Shown here piece by piece: positions 11,869-15,290 of a stretch of 15,290 bases of DNA. This stretch comes from Alphaproteobacteria bacterium (lineage in GTDB: Bacteria > Pseudomonadota > Alphaproteobacteria > DSM-16000 > Inquilinaceae). The stretch spans positions 1-15,290 of the forward strand of contig JAJUFW010000012.1 of NCBI GenBank assembly GCA_029263555.1. The letters are read 5' to 3'. The stretch's first letter is position 1. Each line of letters opens with the position of its first letter. The notes below the pieces were generated by a model, which was not told where the DNA came from, did no database searches, and saw nothing but the letters and a program-made list of their open reading frames with translations. The translations under genes were made by a program, and so were the position numbers.

Positions 11869-13870
11869 CCCGCCGCGGGCGGATGTCCCTGGCCGCCCCT
11901 GCCTCGCTCTCGATGACAAATTGCCCGCCATGAAGCTCGACCAGCCCCTTGCTCAACGCCAGGCCGAGCCCGGTGCCGCGCTGCTTCCCGGACCGGTGGC
12001 CATCCACCTGTTCGAAGGGCTGGCCGAGACGGGGCAGATCCTCTGCCGGGATGCCGATCCCCGTATCCCTGACCACGAACCGTACCATCCCGTCGGCGGA
12101 TTCGACCGACACCTGCACCCGCCCGCCTTCCGGGGTGAATTTGAAGGCGTTGGAGAGGAGGTTCAGCAGGACCTGCCGCAAGGCGCGGCGATCGGCAAGC
12201 ACCTGGACAGGATCGGCCGGAACGGTGACCGCCAGGGCGACCCCGCCCTCCTCCGCCCAGCGGTTCATGAGCTGCACCGCCTCGCCCACGGCCCGTGCCG
12301 GGTCGAGCGGAGCCGGCGCGATGCCGTAGCGGCCCGCTTCGACCTTCGACATGTCGAGCACGTCGTTGATCAGGTCCAGGAGATGACGGCCGCTCTCGAA
12401 GATGAGCTGCGCGTATTCCGCATATTTCGGGGAGCCGAGCGGGCCGAAGCATTCCGAGCGCATCACGTCCGAAAAGCCGATCACAGCGTTGAGCGGGGTC
12501 CTCAGCTCGTGGCTCATATGGGCGAGAAAGCGGGACTTGCTGAGGCTCGCCTCCTCTGCCCGACGCTTCTCGATGGCATGTTTCGTCGCGAGGTCGGCCA
12601 GGTCCCTCGCCTGCTGCCCCAAACGCTGCTGGGTCGCCTGCAACTCCGCGATCGACCGGGTCAGCTTCGCCTCGTTGCGCCGCAACTGCCGTTCCTGCTC
12701 CTTCAGCGCGGTTATGTCGGTGCTTACGCCGACAATCCCGCCTTCGGCGGTCCGCCGCTCGGTCACCAGGAACCAGCGGCCGTCGCTGAGTTCCTGCTCG
12801 CTGGCCTCGCCGGGGGTGCGGTGGCTTGCGAGCCGGCGCCGGATCCACTCCTCGGCCGGCTCGGAGATCCGGAACAGCCCGTATTCGATGCCCGTCCGCA
12901 GGATCCGCTCATAAGGCGTGCCCGCGACCAGAAGCGGCGCCACGGGGCGGTACATGTCGCGAAAGGTCTGGTTGCAGAGGACCAGCCGATCCTCCGCGTC
13001 CCAAAGGACGAAGCCTTCGCGGATGCTGCAGAGCGCGTCGAGAAGCCGCTGCTCCGCCCGCTTCTGAGCGGTGATCTCCGTCAGGATCGTGACCGTGCCG
13101 CCGTGACTGGTTCGGCGCTCGCTGACCAGAAGCCAACGCCCGTCGCTCATCCTCTGCTCGAAAGGCTGGGCCGGGGGATTGCGGTGCAGGGCGACCCGTG
13201 CGGCGATCCACGCCGCCGGGTCGGATCTGGCGAGCGGCTCGTCGATGTCGACCAGGCCGACGGCGTGCTCCAGGATCTCGGTGAAGGTCCTCCCGACAAG
13301 CTGGCCGGCCTCGTCCAGGGACCGGTACAGCGACCGGAACCGGTCGTTGCAGAGGACGAGCCGGTCATCCGGGTCGTAAAGGGCGAAGCCGTCGGTCATC
13401 GCCGAGATCGCCTCGACCAGCAGCTGCTCGGCGCGACTGCGCGTTCCCTCCAACAGGGCGATCGCGGCCCTCTGACCGCTGACGTCCCGTCCCAGGAGGA
13501 ACAGCGTGCCGTCGGGATCGCGGACGGCGGACCATTGCAGCCAGCAGCACATGCCCGTGCGGGCAAGGCAGCGATGTTCCAGGGACTGGAGAGACCGCCC
13601 GGCGGCAAGCCGCTCGAACTCATTGCGCGTCCGCTCCCGGTCGGACGGATGGACGAGGTCCGGGAACGCCCGTCCGGCCAGCTCCGCCGGACGCCAGCCG
13701 AGCGTCGCCGTCCACGAGGCGCTGGCCCGGAGGAACCGCCCCTCACGGTCCAGGATCGCAAGAAGATCCGGGGAGGACGCGAAAAACCGGTCGAGAGCCC
13801 CGCTCGGGCGGTCGGGCGCCTGTCCCGCTTCCTTGGGAATGTCCGTAGGACCCGTCCGGAAACGCTTCAT
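11732..13870 (-). CDS. Soluble triple-PAS histidine kinase, C-terminus probably frameshifted
   Basis: A 712-aa cytosolic kinase. PAS 1 covers about 26-135. Two closely related PAS_7-like domains follow (about 146-268 and 275-388), sharing GF-L-D--DRLVLCN and SDGRW-LV-ERRT. A coiled coil (390-445) leads to HisKA with SHELRTPLNAVIGFSD (His454) and an ATPase domain with NLLSNAFKF (570-578), DTGIGI (602-607) and GTGLGL (632-637). After GGQFVIESEAG (648-658) the expected final strand (GxGTxVxLxLP) is absent. The remaining 54 residues are Arg/Pro/Gly-rich, and most are antisense to the convergent kinase gene, overlapping it by 137 bases. Another frame stops at 11865, in the CTAG that ends that kinase. 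The ATG at 13870 has AAGGAAG upstream; the frame stays open to 14212 but adds nothing domain-like. Signal and partner are unknown. Confidence 0.88.
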   Translation of the reverse strand: MKRFRTGPTDIPKEAGQAPDRPSGALDRFFASSPDLLAILDREGRFLRASASWTATLGWRPAELAGRAFPDLVHPSDRERTRNEFERLAAGRSLQSLEHRCLARTGMCCWLQWSAVRDPDGTLFLLGRDVSGQRAAIALLEGTRSRAEQLLVEAISAMTDGFALYDPDDRLVLCNDRFRSLYRSLDEAGQLVGRTFTEILEHAVGLVDIDEPLARSDPAAWIAARVALHRNPPAQPFEQRMSDGRWLLVSERRTSHGGTVTILTEITAQKRAEQRLLDALCSIREGFVLWDAEDRLVLCNQTFRDMYRPVAPLLVAGTPYERILRTGIEYGLFRISEPAEEWIRRRLASHRTPGEASEQELSDGRWFLVTERRTAEGGIVGVSTDITALKEQERQLRRNEAKLTRSIAELQATQQRLGQQARDLADLATKHAIEKRRAEEASLSKSRFLAHMSHELRTPLNAVIGFSDVMRSECFGPLGSPKYAEYAQLIFESGRHLLDLINDVLDMSKVEAGRYGIAPAPLDPARAVGEAVQLMNRWAEEGGVALAVTVPADPVQVLADRRALRQVLLNLLSNAFKFTPEGGRVQVSVESADGMVRFVVRDTGIGIPAEDLPRLGQPFEQVDGHRSGKQRGTGLGLALSKGLVELHGGQFVIESEAGAARDIRPRRASRPRHPPEGRSAPGGEASVPGTPGSPPCPARARCRRPGARHGLR

Positions 13871-14079
13871 CTGCGCGTGCTTCCTTCTGTCCGCCGCCAG
13901 AAACGATAGCCCCGGCCGCGGCAGGAGCGATAGCCGCCCGAACGGATACTTGGCCCCTCCAGGAGGTATAGGAGCTGCATGCAGCCGCATACCGTGGCTT
14001 GACGCGCCGGACGGAAGGGTGAAGCATCGGAGGGCCGGCGCCGGGCAGTTCCGCCCTTCCTCGCCGACCTTTCCGACAG
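13871..14079. promoter_or_regulatory. Divergent intergenic region between triple-PAS kinase and MFS exporter
   Basis: This 209-base non-coding stretch should hold promoters for both flanking genes. Toward the MFS gene a TTGACG (13999-14004) is followed after 17 bases by AAGCAT, a weak -10 match, so that promoter is only tentative. A large palindrome (13965-13993) sits just upstream of it. I see no RNA gene here. Confidence 0.35.
13965..13993. promoter_or_regulatory. Palindrome upstream of the MFS gene (candidate operator)
   Basis: GCTGCATGCAGC (13974-13985) is a perfect 12-bp palindrome. It is enclosed by GGTAT (13965-13969) and ATACC (13989-13993), which extend the symmetry with a one-base offset. 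The candidate -35 hexamer at 13999 lies 5 bases further on. This looks like a regulator site or a short cruciform; the regulator is unknown. Confidence 0.45.
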
Positions 14080-15290
14080 ATGTCCACGTCTCCTGGCCTT
14101 GGGGCCATTCTCCGCGTCCTGCGCCAAAGCAATTTCGGTATCTACACGGCAGGCAATGCCGTTTCGCTGATCGGTACCTGGATGCAGCGAATCGCCATTG
14201 GCTGGCTGACATGGGAACTCACCGGATCCGGAACCTGGCTGGGGATCGTCGCCTTTGCCGATCTCTGCCCCTCGCTCCTGGTCGGTCCTCCGGCCGGCGC
14301 GCTGGCCGATCGGGTGAGCCCGCTCAAGGTCACGACCGTCTCGCAGGGGCTGGCCATGGGCATGTCCCTCCTGCTTTTCGCGCTGACCGCGATCGACCTG
14401 ATGGACCCCTATCTCCTGGCGACGATCGTGTTCGTCAACGGAGTCGTGCTCGGCGTCAACCAGCCGGCCCGGCTGGCGCTGGTACCGAGCCTGGTCCGGT
14501 CCGAAGACCTGTCCACGGCGGTTGCGATCAATTCCGTCGTCTTCAACATCGCCCGCTTCATCGGGCCGGCGATTGCGGGCGTCCTGATCGCGACCGTCGG
14601 GATCGAAAGCGCCTTTGCCGTCAACGCCGCAAGCTTCGTGGCCTTCCTTCTGGCCCTTTTCCGCATCCGGCTGCCGGCCGAGCCGCGGCCGCCGCGGGGG
14701 TCCGCCCGCCCGTCGATCTTCCGCGACGTCGGCGAGGGCATCCGCTTCACCTTCGCCCATCCCGGAATCGGGCCGATGCTTCTGCTCCTGGCCGTAACCG
14801 GCGTGCTTATCCGCCCGGTGATAGAGCTCCTGCCCGGCTTCGCCGCCGATGTATTCGAGCGCGGCGCCACAGGGCTTGCGATTCTGTCCTCGTCGGTGGG
14901 CGTCGGCGCCATTGCCGGAGGGCTGTGGCTGGCCCGGCGCGGCAGCGCCCAGGGCCTCACTCGGGTCGCCCTCGCCAGCACGCTCGCGCTCGCCCTTTCG
15001 ACTGCCGCCTTCGTCGCGACCGAGATCTTCTGGTTCTCGGTCCTGTGCCTGGTCTTCGGCGGCCTGACGATGGTGGTCAGCGGCGTGGCCGCCCAGACCC
15101 TGATCCAGGTGGCGGTCCCGAGGCTCATGCGCGGCCGGGTGCTCAGCCTCTATGGCCTCATCTTCCGCGGCGGCCCAGCGCTGGGCGCCCTCGGCATGGG
15201 CTTCGCCTCGGAATGGGTCGGCCTGCGGCCGCCGCTCCTGGCCGGGGCCCTCATCACCACCCTCTTCTGGTCCGTCGTCTGGCGCCGACG
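14080..15290 (+). CDS. MFS exporter, EntS/MFS_3-like, 3' end outside window
   Basis: The first 403 residues of a major facilitator transporter; the frame is open to the window edge. It resembles the MFS_3 group that contains the enterobactin exporter EntS: NFGIYTAGNAVSLIGTWMQR at the start of helix 1, motif A GALADRVSPLKV (73-84) between helices 2 and 3, NQPARLALVPSLV, and NSVVFNIARFIGPAIAG in helix 5. A polar linker (RLPAEPRPPRGSARP) separates the two six-helix halves. About ten helices are visible, so only the last part, probably a few dozen residues or less, is missing. The ATG at 14080 suits the family N-terminus, but no clear Shine-Dalgarno precedes it. Exported substrate unknown; siderophore or drug export are family possibilities. 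It is divergent from the triple-PAS kinase. Confidence 0.88.
   Translation, partial: MSTSPGLGAILRVLRQSNFGIYTAGNAVSLIGTWMQRIAIGWLTWELTGSGTWLGIVAFADLCPSLLVGPPAGALADRVSPLKVTTVSQGLAMGMSLLLFALTAIDLMDPYLLATIVFVNGVVLGVNQPARLALVPSLVRSEDLSTAVAINSVVFNIARFIGPAIAGVLIATVGIESAFAVNAASFVAFLLALFRIRLPAEPRPPRGSARPSIFRDVGEGIRFTFAHPGIGPMLLLLAVTGVLIRPVIELLPGFAADVFERGATGLAILSSSVGVGAIAGGLWLARRGSAQGLTRVALASTLALALSTAAFVATEIFWFSVLCLVFGGLTMVVSGVAAQTLIQVAVPRLMRGRVLSLYGLIFRGGPALGALGMGFASEWVGLRPPLLAGALITTLFWSVVWRR

Noticed and set aside
11744..13909. 721-aa plus-strand open frame opposite the triple-PAS kinase
   Set aside because: Antisense shadow in high-GC DNA; the minus-strand frame carries complete PAS and kinase motifs.
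13871..14212. N-terminal extension of the triple-PAS kinase to 14212
   Set aside because: It would overlap the MFS coding start, adds low-complexity Arg/Pro sequence, and the ATG at 13870 has a good ribosome site.
1..15290. Mobile elements, CRISPR, tRNA or rRNA genes
   Set aside because: Read both strands; no transposase, integrase, terminal repeats, repeat-spacer array or structural RNA pattern was seen. Composition is even apart from short AT-rich promoter islands.

Overview
The window is high-GC DNA (roughly two thirds G+C by eye) from what is most likely an alphaproteobacterium, possibly of the Rhodospirillales type. The pointers are a DUF1674/SDHAF4-type succinate dehydrogenase assembly factor (a family of alphaproteobacteria and mitochondria), the gene content, and frequent GTG/TTG starts. 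It is chromosomal and densely coding. I see no tRNA, rRNA, CRISPR array, insertion sequence or phage gene.

Layout. (a) 1-2376: the 3' part of cstA, overlapping a small YbdD/DUF466 gene. Convergent to these are an exported thermonuclease-family protein and an SDHAF4-like protein on the minus strand. The thermonuclease promoter region is AT-rich and carries stacked palindromes. (b) 2497-5563: htpX, a family-1 glycoside hydrolase (GH1) homologue, and an RluA-type pseudouridine synthase whose start codon overlaps the GH1 stop. (c) 5576-9078: a phage-shock (Psp) locus. On the minus strand, in transcription order, are a 59-aa tail-anchored protein, pspA, pspB, pspC, a small three-helix membrane protein and a 63-aa hypothetical. 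A textbook sigma-54 promoter precedes the first gene, and divergent pspF encodes the sigma-54 activator. (d) 9153-13870: a signalling cluster with a membrane-anchored protein that has a histidine-kinase dimerisation motif and a receiver domain but no ATPase domain, a six-helix PAS histidine kinase, and a convergent soluble triple-PAS histidine kinase. (e) 14080-end: an MFS exporter, cut by the window end.

Most notable is the GH1 homologue at 3474-4787. It aligns over its whole length to beta-glucosidases without gaps around the active site. Yet the acid/base Glu (NEP motif) is Gly, the nucleophile Glu (TENG motif) is Ala, and at least three further sugar-site residues are replaced. The frame is open and the scaffold motifs are kept, so it looks like a maintained pseudoenzyme rather than a decaying gene. 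Second are the receiver protein without an ATPase domain and the uncharacterised first gene of the Psp operon. Third is a probable frameshift at the C-terminus of the triple-PAS kinase, next to a CTAG that could end both convergent kinase genes.

How the parts fit: psp genes, htpX and possibly the kinases suggest an envelope-stress theme. cstA/ybdD (peptide or pyruvate uptake) and the SDH assembly factor are central-carbon functions. That the kinases control any neighbour is inference only.
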